Notes: a model not told the origin generated them from the sequence alone. 64,000 bases of DNA from Asanoa ferruginea (GCF_003387075.1 NZ_QUMQ01000001.1:6386001-6450000), one strand, 5' to 3'; numbered from the stretch's first letter, positions 1 through 9,604 are shown. Numbers and translations: made by a program.

Positions 1-2
1 GG

Positions 3-671
3 CAACACGAGCTGCAATACCGGGTGCCGGTGGCAACCGCCCGGGCCGAGGCGGCCTGGCTCGCCGGTCGCGGCGCCGATGTCGACGAGGCGACCCGCGA
101 CCTGCTGGCCGACGCCGTCGCGCGCCGGGCGCCGTGGGTCGTGGGGGAGCTGGCGTGGTTGCGCCGGCTGGCCGGCCACGACGAGCCGGTCACCGGGGTG
201 GCCGAGCCGTATCTGTCGCAGCTCACCGGCGACCCGACCGCCGCCGCCACGCGTTGGGAGAAGCTGGGCTGCCCCTACGACGCCGCCCTCGCGCTGCTCG
301 GCCCTGGGGACGAAGGCGGCGAGGGCGACGAGAGCGACCTACGTCGGGCGCTGGCCGAGTTCCAGCGGCTCGGCGCCCGGCCCGCCGCCGCGATCGCCGC
401 ACGCCGGTTGCGCGAGCACGGCGCCCGCGGCCTGCCCAGGGGCCCGCGCCCGCAGACGGCCCGCAACCCGGTCAGCCTGACCCGGCGGGAGGTCGAGGTG
501 CTCGCGCTGGTGCGGGAGGGTTCGTCCAATGCGGACATCGCCGCGCGGCTGTTCCTGTCGGAGCGGACCGTCCACCACCACGTCTCGGCGATCCTGCGCA
601 AGCTCGGCGTCAGCAGCCGCACCCAGGCGATCTCCGAGTCGGCGCGGCTAGGCATCGGCACGCCAACCTAG
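3..671 (+). CDS. LuxR-family regulator, C-terminal part (5' end outside window)
   Basis: The frame is open from the window edge with no stop before the GTG at 24, so the true start lies upstream. The last 65 or so residues form a LuxR/NarL helix-turn-helix, beginning LTRREVEVLALV with SNADIAARLFLSERTVHHHVS as the recognition region. The preceding alanine-rich helical segment resembles the TPR-like tail of LAL-type ATPase regulators. The missing N-terminus probably carries the P-loop domain (inference). Its target cannot be told from this fragment. The stop is TAG. Confidence 0.85.
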   Translation, partial: QHELQYRVPVATARAEAAWLAGRGADVDEATRDLLADAVARRAPWVVGELAWLRRLAGHDEPVTGVAEPYLSQLTGDPTAAATRWEKLGCPYDAALALLGPGDEGGEGDESDLRRALAEFQRLGARPAAAIAARRLREHGARGLPRGPRPQTARNPVSLTRREVEVLALVREGSSNADIAARLFLSERTVHHHVSAILRKLGVSSRTQAISESARLGIGTPT

Positions 672-770
672 GCACCGCCACCAAGCCAACCTGGGCAATT
701 CCTCGGGTCCGCCGTCGCAACCCTTTTCCTACCGTGACAGGCAGTTGATGCCACACCGGGAGGAACGACC

Positions 771-1043
771 ATGCCGAGATACATCGTCGAGCGCACCTTC
801 GACAGCGGCCTGCACATCCCCGTCGACCAGGCGGGCGCGGAGACCTGCCTCGCGGTCGTCGGCCGCAACGCCGAGGAGGGCGTGACCTGGATCCATTCCT
901 ATGTCACGAGCGACAAGAGCAAGACCTTCTGCGTGTACGACGCCCCGACGCCGGAAGCCGTCCGCCGCACCGCGGAGCGCAACGCGCTGCCGGTCGACCG
1001 GATCAGCGAAGTCAGCGTCCTCGACCCCTACTTCTACCGATGA
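771..1043 (+). CDS. DUF4242 (SCO4226-like) small protein
   Basis: This 90-residue protein begins MPRYIVERTF and contains the WIHSYVTSDKSKTFCVYDAPTPEAVR pattern (here residues about 43-67) typical of DUF4242. Streptomyces SCO4226 of this family is a nickel-binding ferredoxin-like-fold protein; metal binding here is inferred from family only. A strong ribosome site (GGGAGGA) lies 7 bases before the ATG. The stop overlaps the start of the next lipoprotein gene by 4 nt, so the two are translationally coupled. Confidence 0.85.
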   Translation: MPRYIVERTFDSGLHIPVDQAGAETCLAVVGRNAEEGVTWIHSYVTSDKSKTFCVYDAPTPEAVRRTAERNALPVDRISEVSVLDPYFYR

Positions 1044-1678
1044 GCCCGCGCCGGATGCTGGCGGCGGCCGCCGTGCTGGCCCTCGTCACCGCATGCGCAC
1101 CATCCACATCAGACAAGCCGGCCACCATGCCGGAGCACGCGACCACGGCACCCTCCGCCGACGCCAGCCCGGAGCTGGCCGCCGCGCTGGGAAAGGCACG
1201 GGCGGCGACCGCGAAGTATGTCGCCGACCTCGGCGCGGCCGAGGCCGACGGCTACCACATCATCACCAAGATGATGCCCGGGATGGGCTACCACTACCTG
1301 AACCCGGCGGTCACCGGCTTCGACGTCACCAGGCCGGCGATCCTGGTCTACGTCAAGGACGGCACCGACTGGCAACTCGGCGCGCTCGAATGGGTCTGGC
1401 CCGAGCAACCCGGCACGCCACCGCTCGACGGCGCGACCTACGGCTCGTTCGACGCGGCGTGCCATTACCAGGACGGCACCTTCGTGCCGGCGGCCGCGGA
1501 GAAAGACTGCGCCAAGGCCAGCGACGGCGGGTCGCCGTTCACCTTCTGGCACCCGACGCTGGTGACCATGCACGTCTGGCTCTGGTTCCACAACCCGGCC
1601 GGGCTCTTCCACGGCACCAACCCGCTGGTGTCGACGTCGGTCGACCACCCGAGCCGGTTCGAGCAACGCACCGGCTGA
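1040..1678 (+). CDS. putative lipoprotein of unknown function
   Basis: This 212-residue protein has a short basic N-terminus, a hydrophobic stretch and a lipobox VTAC with Cys19, predicting a membrane-anchored lipoprotein exported through Sec. The mature part has a Ser/Thr/Pro/Ala linker to about residue 45, then a compact domain with HIITKMMPGMGYHY and TFWHPTLVTMHVWLW, rich in His, Trp and Met. Those residues could bind metal or haem, but I do not recognise the family. The 4-nt overlap with the DUF4242 gene suggests a joint role. Confidence 0.8.
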   Translation: MSPRRMLAAAAVLALVTACAPSTSDKPATMPEHATTAPSADASPELAAALGKARAATAKYVADLGAAEADGYHIITKMMPGMGYHYLNPAVTGFDVTRPAILVYVKDGTDWQLGALEWVWPEQPGTPPLDGATYGSFDAACHYQDGTFVPAAAEKDCAKASDGGSPFTFWHPTLVTMHVWLWFHNPAGLFHGTNPLVSTSVDHPSRFEQRTG

Positions 1679-1685
1679 CGTGCGA

Positions 1686-1721
1686 TCGCGAGCCGCGACA
1701 CGGAGCGGTCGCGGCTCGCGA
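1686..1721. terminator. hairpin between convergent genes
   Basis: A perfect 14-bp stem (TCGCGAGCCGCGAC at 1686-1699 with its complement at 1708-1721) closes an 8-nt loop. It sits exactly between the stop codons of the lipoprotein gene and the VOC gene, so it can terminate both strands. There is no U-tract. Confidence 0.65.
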
Positions 1722-2177
1722 CTAGTCCCAGGTGCGACCCGGCAGGCGTTGGGTGATCTCCTGGATCAGGAACTCGTTGCCGTCGGGGTCGGCGAACGAC
1801 GCGTAGGTGAAGTAGGAGCGGTTCTGCGGGTCGCGGCCCGGCTCGAAGCCGGCGCCGTCGCGGTGGAAGAGGTCGCTGACCTCGACGCCGCGGCTGAGCA
1901 GGTCGTCGCGCGCCGCGTCGAGGTCGTCGACGGTCAACTCGATGCGCGGGATCCGGCCGGGCTCGAGATCGGTGGCGCCGGTGCCGAACTGGATCGAAGC
2001 GGCCGAGTGTGGCGGGGTGAGCTGCACCGCGCGCACGTCGTCGCTGAGCTCGACGTCGACGTCGAGCCGCCACCCGAGGTTCTGGTAGAAGGCCTTCGAT
2101 CGGTCCACATCGGACACCGGGAGGGTGATGACCTCCAGCCGCATGTCGACGTTTCCGGTCTGCTGCTTGGCGTTCAT
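1722..2177 (-). CDS. VOC/glyoxalase-fold protein
   Basis: The 151-residue protein carries one VOC module pair: MRLEVITLPVSDVDRSKAFYQ near the start and YASFADPDGNEFLIQEI near the end, with a central IELTVDDLDAARDDLLSRGVEV. Such proteins include glyoxalases, dioxygenases and antibiotic-binding proteins; substrate is not predictable. I chose the ATG at 2177 because AAGGAAGGGG precedes it, and residues upstream look non-coding. It stands alone on the minus strand after acdS. Confidence 0.85.
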   Translation of the reverse strand: MNAKQQTGNVDMRLEVITLPVSDVDRSKAFYQNLGWRLDVDVELSDDVRAVQLTPPHSAASIQFGTGATDLEPGRIPRIELTVDDLDAARDDLLSRGVEVSDLFHRDGAGFEPGRDPQNRSYFTYASFADPDGNEFLIQEITQRLPGRTWD

Positions 2178-2250
2178 GGCCGACCCCTTCCTTTCGACCG
2201 ACGCTACGCCGCCGCGGCCGGCACGGTGATACGCCTGTGCCGGATGCGGC

Positions 2251-3258
2251 TCAGTTGAACACAGTGCTGTAGGCGTTGAGCGCGGGCTGGCCGCCGAGGT
2301 GGGCGTAGAGCACGTGCGAGTCCTTCGGGATGTCACCGGAGCGGACGAGGTCGATCAGCGCGGCCATCGACTTGCCCTCATACACCGGGTCGAGGATCAC
2401 CCCTTCGAGCCGTCCGGTGAGCCGGATCGCGTCCACGGTGGACTCGACCGGAATGCCGTAGAGGTCGCCGGCCCAGCCTTCGAGGACCACGATCTCGTCG
2501 GCGCGCAGGTCGCGACCCAACCCGATCAGCTCGGCCGTGCCGCGCGCGATCTTCTCCACCTGGGCCCGGGTCTCGTCGATCTTCGCGGACCCGTCGATGC
2601 CCAGCACCCGCCGTGGCCGGTCCTGACCGGCGAACCCGGCGATCATCCCGGCCTGGGTGCTGCCGGTGACGCTGCACACGACGATCGTGTCGAAGAAGAT
2701 GCCCAGCTCCTGCTCCTGGCGCCGCACCTCAGCGGCCCAGTTGGCGAAGCCGAGACCGCCCAGCCGGTGGTCGGAGGCGCCGGCGGGGATCGCGTAGGGC
2801 ACGCCGCCCGCGGCCCGCACGTCGTCGAGCGCCTGGTGCCAACTGTCCTTGAAGCCGATGCCGAAACCGTCGGAACCCAGGCGTACGTCGGCGCCCATGA
2901 TCCGCGACAGCAGGATGTTGCCCACCTGGTCGTTGACCGGATCCGGCCAGTCGACCCACCTCTCCTGCACCAGCACCGCTTTCAGCCCGGCCCGGGCCGC
3001 GACCGCCGCCACCTGCCGCGTGTGGTTGGACTGGATACCGCCGATGCTGACCAGCGTGTCCGCGCCCTGGGCGAGCGCGTCCGGCAGCAGGTATTCGAGC
3101 TTGCGGGTCTTGTTGCCGCCGTACGCCAGACCGCTGTTGCAGTCTTCCCGCTTGGCCCAGATCCGCGCGCCGCCGAGGTGGTCGCTCAACCGATCGAGCG
3201 GGTGCACCGGGCTGGGCCCGAACAGCAGCGGGTAACGCTCGAACGCGTCGAGGGACAT
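2251..3258 (-). CDS. acdS: 1-aminocyclopropane-1-carboxylate deaminase
   Basis: A PLP enzyme that cleaves ACC, the plant ethylene precursor, to 2-oxobutyrate and ammonia. The 335-residue length matches characterised enzymes (about 338). PLP-binding Lys50 lies in [11 protein letters not shown], Ser77 in IQSNHTRQ and Tyr293 in DPVYEGK. Glu294 and Leu321, the positions that separate true ACC deaminases from D-cysteine desulfhydrases, are both present. It starts 2 nt after the GntR stop, so the two form an operon. The start is the ATG before SLDAFERYP. Confidence 0.93.
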   Translation of the reverse strand: MSLDAFERYPLLFGPSPVHPLDRLSDHLGGARIWAKREDCNSGLAYGGNKTRKLEYLLPDALAQGADTLVSIGGIQSNHTRQVAAVAARAGLKAVLVQERWVDWPDPVNDQVGNILLSRIMGADVRLGSDGFGIGFKDSWHQALDDVRAAGGVPYAIPAGASDHRLGGLGFANWAAEVRRQEQELGIFFDTIVVCSVTGSTQAGMIAGFAGQDRPRRVLGIDGSAKIDETRAQVEKIARGTAELIGLGRDLRADEIVVLEGWAGDLYGIPVESTVDAIRLTGRLEGVILDPVYEGKSMAALIDLVRSGDIPKDSHVLYAHLGGQPALNAYSTVFN

Positions 3259-3260
3259 GG

Positions 3261-3923
3261 TCACTCTCCAGGGGTCTCGAGCAGGGGTGCCAGGGTCTGC
3301 CAGTTGGTGCGGGTGGCGGCGACCGCGCCGTCGACGTCGCCGGCCGCGCACAGGGCGATGATGCGGTCGTGCTGAGCGACCGAGCCCCGGCCGCTCAGCG
3401 AGGCGAAGCGCAAGCGTTCGAGCCGGCGCAGCAGGGGAGTGAACTGGTCCAGCACGGTGCGCACGGCCCCGTTGGCGCACGCCGTGACCGCGACACCGTG
3501 GAACTCGTCGTCGGCGGCGATGGCGGCGTCGACGTCGTTGGCCCGCAGGGCGGCGGCGAAGCGGTTGTTGGCCGCGCGCATGGCGTCGAGTTCGGCGGCC
3601 GACAGGTTGGGCAACGCCTCCCGCACCGCGAGTTCGTGCATCGCTGAGGTCACCGACTGGGCCGCCCGCACCGCTCGCACGTCCAACGGGCTGACCATCG
3701 TGTAGCGGCCGGGTTTGGTGCGCACCAGGCCGGCCTCGTCGAGGCGGGCCAACGCCTCCCGCACGGGCGTGCGGCTGATGCCGAGCCAGCGCGCCAGATC
3801 GGCGTCGTTGAGCCGTTCACCAGGCGTGAGCGTGCCGTCGACGATGGCGTCGCGGATCGCCCGGTAGGCGTCGTCACGCAGCAGCGACCGTCCAACGACG
3901 CCGGCAGTCTCCGGAACTGGCAT
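3261..3923 (-). CDS. GntR/FCD-family repressor of acdS
   Basis: The 220-residue protein has an N-terminal winged helix (about 12-78; [21 protein letters not shown] is the recognition segment) followed by an all-helical FCD effector domain with the metal-site pattern of Asp/His residues ([17 protein letters not shown]). It is first in the GntR-acdS operon and should control ACC degradation. The gene appears to be leaderless: no ribosome site precedes the ATG, and promoter plus operator abut it directly. Confidence 0.88.
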   Translation of the reverse strand: MPVPETAGVVGRSLLRDDAYRAIRDAIVDGTLTPGERLNDADLARWLGISRTPVREALARLDEAGLVRTKPGRYTMVSPLDVRAVRAAQSVTSAMHELAVREALPNLSAAELDAMRAANNRFAAALRANDVDAAIAADDEFHGVAVTACANGAVRTVLDQFTPLLRRLERLRFASLSGRGSVAQHDRIIALCAAGDVDGAVAATRTNWQTLAPLLETPGE

Positions 3924-3959
3924 GCAATATATTGCACGTTGCCTGATGCGCCGTGTCAA
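3923..3959 (-). promoter_or_regulatory. leaderless promoter with overlapping palindromic operator (GntR-acdS)
   Basis: Read on the minus strand: a perfect -35 TTGACA (3954-3959), 17 bases, -10 TGCAAT (3931-3936), with transcription start expected at the ATG of the GntR gene. A perfect 14-bp palindrome TGCAATATATTGCA (3923-3936) covers the -10 and the start, the expected place for an autorepressor operator of FadR/GntR type. Confidence 0.65.
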
Positions 3960-4034
3960 GAAAGAGTTGGACGGGATGCTGCCCGGGCTTGTAGTTTGCG
4001 GCTGACCGTGACACCACCCGAGGAGGTGAGACCC

Positions 4035-4094
4035 ATGAACGCTGGATCGATGTGGGTGCTCCCCCTCCCCGTCACGACCGGGCGATCGACCTAG
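4035..4094 (+). CDS. 19-residue leader ORF upstream of the monooxygenase
   Basis: An ATG preceded by a strong AGGAGGTGAG ribosome site (5-nt spacing from GGTGAG) opens a 19-codon frame, MNAGSMWVLPLPVTTGRST, ending in TAG at 4092-4094. The next gene starts 48 nt later. It is too short to call by homology. It could be a translated leader peptide controlling the monooxygenase, or the remnant of an older start. Confidence 0.4.
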   Translation: MNAGSMWVLPLPVTTGRST

Positions 4095-5555
<1,461 letters not shown>

Positions 5556-5567
5556 ACGACCAAGGTT

Positions 5568-5595
5568 CCGGCCGGGGGCGCGGGCCCCCGGCCGG
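5568..5595. terminator. GC hairpin between convergent genes
   Basis: A perfect 12-bp stem (CCGGCCGGGGGC with its complement) around a GCGG loop sits between the monooxygenase stop and the tautomerase stop. It can act in both directions; there is no U-tract. Confidence 0.65.
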
Positions 5596-5600
5596 CTCAC

Positions 5601-5840
5601 CTACTTTTCCGCTTGTTCGCGTTGTTGCGCCCGGAACTGCTCGACGGGCAGCCCGCCCACGCCCCAGTTCTCGGTCTCGACTTCCTCGATCACGACGAAG
5701 GTGCGGTCCATCGGCTTGTGCAACACGTCGAGCAGCAGTTTGCTGACGCCGGCGATGAGCTTGGCCTTCTCTTCGGGGGTCGCCGCATCGGTGCCGGGTG
5801 TGGTGCCCTCGCGGGTGATCTGGATGGTGACGATTGGCAT
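5601..5840 (-). CDS. 4-oxalocrotonate tautomerase-family protein
   Basis: A 79-residue protein starting MPIVTIQ, so Pro1 after Met removal is the expected catalytic base. The TPEEKAKLIAGVSKLLLDVL helix and the VVIEEVETENWGVGG segment fit the tautomerase fold. It follows the SDR gene by 21 nt on the same strand, so the two are probably one transcript under the divergent TetR. Confidence 0.88.
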   Translation of the reverse strand: MPIVTIQITREGTTPGTDAATPEEKAKLIAGVSKLLLDVLHKPMDRTFVVIEEVETENWGVGGLPVEQFRAQQREQAEK

Positions 5841-5861
5841 CGCTAGGGTCCTTCCCTTCGG

Positions 5862-6578
5862 TCAGTGGCCGGCGTTCTGGCCGCCGTCGACGTGCAGGAT
5901 CTCGCCGGTGACGAACGGCGCCGACTCGAGGTAGAGCACGGCGTCGACGATGTCGCTGGTCTCGCCCATCCGGCCGACCGGGTGCAGGCCGTCGAACGTC
6001 GGGTGATACTCGACCGGGTGCATCGGGGTCTTGATGATGCCAGGTGCGACGGCGTTGACGCGTACGCCGCGGGTCGCGTACTCGATGGCCATTGACTTGG
6101 TGGCGGAGCTCAGGCCGCCCTTGGTCAGCGACGCGAGCACCGACGGCACATTGGAGTTGGGCTGGTCCACGAAGCTCGTGGTGATGTTGACGACGTGGCC
6201 GGCGCCGCTGGCCAGCAGGTGCGGCAGCGCCCGCCGGGTCAGGTGGAAGAACCCGGCCAGGTTGATGCCGGTGACCAGGTCGTAGTCCTCGTCGGTGTAG
6301 TCGGTGAACGGCTTGGCGACGAAAACCCCGGCGTTGTTCACGAGTGTGTCGATCCGGCCGAACCGCTCCAGTGCGGCCGCCACCACCCGCTCGGCGGTGT
6401 CGGCCTCGGCGATGTCGCCGCGCACCGTGACGACCTCCGGGTCGCCCGCGTCCGTGATCGAGCGCGAGGTGGCCACGACGCCGTAGCCGAGCTTGCGGTA
6501 GGCCTCGACCAGGCCGGCCCCGATGCCCTGAGAAGCACCGGTGATCACAGCGACCTTCTGTCCGTTATTGGCGTTCAT
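5862..6578 (-). CDS. SDR-family oxidoreductase lacking the catalytic tyrosine
   Basis: A 238-residue classical-size SDR: cofactor loop TGASQGIG (13-20), NNAG (81-84), and Ser in NITTSFV near 135. Lys153 of the YxxxK site is present, but the tyrosine position is Ala149 (LASLTKGGL). Standard dehydrogenase chemistry is therefore doubtful; related actinobacterial sequences with the same ASLTKGG appear to form their own group (memory). It lies divergent from a TetR gene with two operators between them, so it is the likely controlled target. Confidence 0.85.
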   Translation of the reverse strand: MNANNGQKVAVITGASQGIGAGLVEAYRKLGYGVVATSRSITDAGDPEVVTVRGDIAEADTAERVVAAALERFGRIDTLVNNAGVFVAKPFTDYTDEDYDLVTGINLAGFFHLTRRALPHLLASGAGHVVNITTSFVDQPNSNVPSVLASLTKGGLSSATKSMAIEYATRGVRVNAVAPGIIKTPMHPVEYHPTFDGLHPVGRMGETSDIVDAVLYLESAPFVTGEILHVDGGQNAGH

Positions 6579-6605
6579 GAGTAGTTCTCCTCCTGATTTC
6601 GTCGC

Positions 6606-6647
6606 TAGACGACTGGTCGACTATCAAACTAGACGACCGGTCGTGTA
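6606..6647. promoter_or_regulatory. tandem TetR-type operators
   Basis: Two similar 18-bp sites, TAGACGACTGGTCGACTA (6606-6623) and TAGACGACCGGTCGTGTA (6630-6647), lie 24 bp apart between the SDR and TetR starts. The second contains the perfect palindrome ACGACCGGTCGT. They fit operators through which the TetR controls itself and the SDR-tautomerase unit. Confidence 0.7.
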
Positions 6648-6658
6648 TTCTCCAAGGC

Positions 6659-7270
6659 ATGGGACGTACGAGTGACGCGCGAAACAAGATCCTCGAAGCC
6701 GCGCGAACGCTGTTCGAGCAGCGCGGCTATTCGGCGCTGGGCGTGGCCGAGATCTGCGCGGCCGCCGGCGTGCCCAAGGGCAGCTTCTACTACTTCTTCG
6801 AGTCGAAGCAGGCACTCGCGCTGACCGTGATCGACGACCACTGGGCCGCGCAGCGGGCGCAGTGGGAGGCGGTGCTGCGCGCCGACGGCGATCCGCTGGA
6901 GCGGTTGCGCGACCTGTTCGCGGCCACCGAAGACGTGCAGCAGAGCGCCAAGCGCGACTCCGGCCGGGTGGTCGGTTGCCTGTTCGGCAACCTCGCGCTC
7001 GAGGTCAGCAACCAGGCCGAGGAGATCCGCGCCCGGTTGCAGGAGATCTTCGACGCCCAGATCGACCTGATCGAGCAGGTGGTGCTCGAGGCGAAGGAGC
7101 GTGGCGAGGCCGGCGCCGACGTCGACGCCCGCGACGCCGCACGGTCCATCGTGGCCCAGATCGAGGGCCGGGTGCTGCTCGCCAAGCTGCTCAACGACCC
7201 GGCACAGCTCGACACCCTGTGGCGCAACGCCCTCGACCTGCTCCAGGCGCGGTCACCCGCCGCGCGCTGA
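6659..7270 (+). CDS. TetR-family repressor
   Basis: This 203-residue protein has the TetR N-terminal helix-turn-helix at about 10-55 (LGVAEICAAAGVPKGSFYYFFESKQAL) and a helical ligand domain of the TetR_C type with a VVGCLFGNLALEVS segment. It is transcribed divergently from the SDR gene across the paired operators, so it probably represses SDR-tautomerase and itself. The inducer is unknown, perhaps a reactive aldehyde or quinone (speculative). Confidence 0.9.
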   Translation: MGRTSDARNKILEAARTLFEQRGYSALGVAEICAAAGVPKGSFYYFFESKQALALTVIDDHWAAQRAQWEAVLRADGDPLERLRDLFAATEDVQQSAKRDSGRVVGCLFGNLALEVSNQAEEIRARLQEIFDAQIDLIEQVVLEAKERGEAGADVDARDAARSIVAQIEGRVLLAKLLNDPAQLDTLWRNALDLLQARSPAAR

Positions 7271-7342
7271 TCGTGGACGATTCGTCAAGCAGCGGGGACG
7301 CACGATCAAGCACCGGCGGCCGCCCGCGGCAACGCTTGCACG

Positions 7343-8536
7343 GTGACTGTTACCTCTGATCTCCGCCGGCCGCTGGCCGGCGTCGCGCCGCGCCCCGCCC
7401 GGTCCCCGTGGTTCGCCGTGGCCGCCGTCGGGTTCGGCATCTTCGCGCTCGTCACCACCGAGTTCCTCCCGGCCAGCCTGCTGCCCCGGATCGCCGCCGA
7501 CATGGGCGTCAGCGAGGGCGTCGCCGGCCAGGCGGTGACCGCGACGGCGATCATGGGAGCGATCACCGCGCCGACGATCGCGATGGTGGTGCCGCGCCTC
7601 GACCGCCGGCTGCTGCTCGTCCTGCTGACCGGCCTGGCGTTCGTCTCCAACGCGCTGGTCGCGGTCGCACCCTGGTACCCCCTGCTGCTGGTCGCCCGGC
7701 TGCTCCTCGGCATCGCGATCGCCGGCTACTGGGCGATGGCGCTCGCCGTCGTCGGCCGGCTGGTCAGCGCCGACAAGCTCGGCCGGGCGATGACCGTGGT
7801 CAACCTCGGCGTCTCGCTGGCGACCGTCACCGCGGTTCCGGTCGGCACCTACCTCGGCGAGGCCTGGGGTTGGCGCCCGGTGTTCTGGCTGGCCGGCGCT
7901 GTGGCCGTGGTCGCCCTCGGGCTGCTGCTGCTCTGGCTTCCGTCGGTCGCGCCGTCCGGTGCTCCGCCGCTGCGCGCCCTGGTCGACACGGCCCGCGGCC
8001 GCACGATGATCCTCGGCATGGTCGCCGTGCTGCTCGTCGCGGGCGGCCACTTCGCCGCGTTCACCTACGTGCGGCCGGCGGCCGAGCGGGTGCCCGGCAT
8101 CACACCCGGCTCGCTCGCGCTGCTGCTGACCATCTTCGGCGTCGCGGCCTTCGTGGGCACCATGGTCGCCGGCCCGCTCGCCGACCGCCGGCTCCGCATC
8201 GGCGTCCTGGTCGCGCCGCTGCTGATCGGCGCCGCCGTCATCGGATTCGCGCTGCTGTCCGGCTCCTACGCGGCGGTCGTCGTCGCGGTCGCCGCCTGGG
8301 GTCTCGCGTTCGGCGGCCTGCCGACGCTGGTGCTGACCTGGGTGGCCCGGGTCGAGCCGAACCGCCTGGAGCCGGCCGGCAGCCTCGCCACGGCGATGTT
8401 CCAGGTCGCGATCGCGACCGGTGCCGCCGTCGGCGGGGTCCTCGTCGACGCCTTCGACGTGCGGGTCACGCTGGTCGCCGCCGGCATCGCCGCGATCGCC
8501 GGCGGCGCGCTCTTCACCAGCGCCAAGCGGTTCTGA
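7343..8536 (+). CDS. MFS transporter, DHA1 type
   Basis: A 397-residue, 12-helix major facilitator beginning with a GTG start. The first helix carries GFGIFALVTTEFLPASLLPRIA, typical of the AraJ/NepI/YdhP sugar-nucleoside-drug efflux branch. Helices pair as six plus six around the loop near residues 200-220. Substrate is unknown. The last codons (TSAKRF and TGA) are the first, degenerate unit of the 60-bp array downstream. Confidence 0.88.
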   Translation: MTVTSDLRRPLAGVAPRPARSPWFAVAAVGFGIFALVTTEFLPASLLPRIAADMGVSEGVAGQAVTATAIMGAITAPTIAMVVPRLDRRLLLVLLTGLAFVSNALVAVAPWYPLLLVARLLLGIAIAGYWAMALAVVGRLVSADKLGRAMTVVNLGVSLATVTAVPVGTYLGEAWGWRPVFWLAGAVAVVALGLLLLWLPSVAPSGAPPLRALVDTARGRTMILGMVAVLLVAGGHFAAFTYVRPAAERVPGITPGSLALLLTIFGVAAFVGTMVAGPLADRRLRIGVLVAPLLIGAAVIGFALLSGSYAAVVVAVAAWGLAFGGLPTLVLTWVARVEPNRLEPAGSLATAMFQVAIATGAAVGGVLVDAFDVRVTLVAAGIAAIAGGALFTSAKRF

Positions 8537-8770
8537 CCCCGTCGGTGTCAGCCGGTGGCGTGCGCTTCGCCAGCGCCCGGGCGGTTCTGACCGGGTCGGT
8601 GTCCGCCGCCACCGGTGGCCTGGGCTTCGCCAGCGCCCGGGCGGTTCTGACCGGGTCGGTGTCCGCCGCCACCGGTGGCCTGGGCTTCGCCAGCGCCCGG
8701 GCGGTTCTGACCCCGTCGGTGTCCACCACCACTGGTGGTGCGCGCCTGATCAGCGCTCGACGGTTGTGGT
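8513..8770. repeat. 60-bp tandem array seeded by the MFS gene 3' end
   Basis: Units start at 8513 (53 bp), 8566, 8626 and 8686 (60 bp each), with a degenerate fifth from 8746. The units at 8566 and 8626 are almost identical. The first includes the MFS stop codon; the last covers the AraC stop. Each unit holds a CCACCGGTGG-type palindrome. The array lies between convergent genes and is open in several frames, encoding a 20-residue period; I do not think it is translated. Confidence 0.9.
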
Positions 8771-9604
8771 CCCGGTGCTGTCGGTGTGTCGCCAGCGGGT
8801 CGGCGGCACACCGGCATGCCGGCGGAAGGCCCGGCTGAACGCGGCCTCGGACCCGTAGCCGAGCCGCACCGCCACCTCGGCGACGGTGATCCGGTCGGTG
8901 AGCAGTCGTTTGGCGTGCTCCATCCGGATCCGGGCGAGATACCGCACCGGCGTGTCGCCCACCACGTCCCGGAACCGCTTGGCGAACGCCGAGCGCGACA
9001 CCAGCGCGATCCGGGCGAGTTCCTCGACCGTCCAGGGCGAGCCGGGTGCGTCGTGGATGGCGCCCAGCGCCCGGGCGATGTCGGTGTCCCGCAGCGGCAC
9101 CGACAGCAGCGGCAGGCTGCCACACCCCGACTCCACCCAGTGCCGGATCGCGGCCGCGGTGACCACGTTGGCGAGCTGCGAGATCACAGACCGTGACCCC
9201 GGGCGTACGCCGCACGCCTCACCGGCCATCCCGTCGATCAGCGCGGCGATCACCGGCTCGCGCGAGGTGAAGCAGCAGGCGATCAGGGTGTCCGGCAGCA
9301 CCCCGATGACCTGGGCCGCGGTCGGCGACCCGACCTCCAGGTGCCCGGTGTGCAAAACGGTCTCACCGCGCGCCTCCAGCGCGTGCGCGCCACCGCGCGG
9401 CATCAGCAGGAAGTCGCCGGTGTTGAGCGTCGCGGCGGTCGGGCCGCGCACGTCGAGACCGCCCTGCGCCACGAAGTAGAAGCGCATTCCGGCACCGTGC
9501 GCGGCCCGCCGCTCACCCCCCGGCAAGGTCTCCTTGCGGTAGTCACCCACCGACCACCGAAGGCGCTCGAGCACGTCACTGAGATCGTCGATAGCCAGCG
9601 TCAC
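8750..9604 (-). CDS. AraC-family regulator with cupin sensor
   Basis: A 284-residue protein. The N-terminal half is cupin-like, with GDFLLMPRGGAHAL. The C-terminal 100 residues form the double helix-turn-helix of AraC/XylS (WTVEELARIALVSRSAFAKRFRDVVGDTPVRYLARIRMEHAKRLL, then RLGYGSEAAFSRAFRRHAG). AraC proteins of this cupin_6 subtype often control a neighbouring oxidoreductase or exporter; the convergent MFS gene is a candidate target. The reading frame ends inside the repeat array. Confidence 0.88.
   Translation of the reverse strand: MTLAIDDLSDVLERLRWSVGDYRKETLPGGERRAAHGAGMRFYFVAQGGLDVRGPTAATLNTGDFLLMPRGGAHALEARGETVLHTGHLEVGSPTAAQVIGVLPDTLIACCFTSREPVIAALIDGMAGEACGVRPGSRSVISQLANVVTAAAIRHWVESGCGSLPLLSVPLRDTDIARALGAIHDAPGSPWTVEELARIALVSRSAFAKRFRDVVGDTPVRYLARIRMEHAKRLLTDRITVAEVAVRLGYGSEAAFSRAFRRHAGVPPTRWRHTDSTGTTTVER

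Noticed and set aside
8513-8770. A CRISPR array or coding repeat
   Set aside because: Units are contiguous without spacers, no cas genes are near, and both flanking genes stop inside the array.
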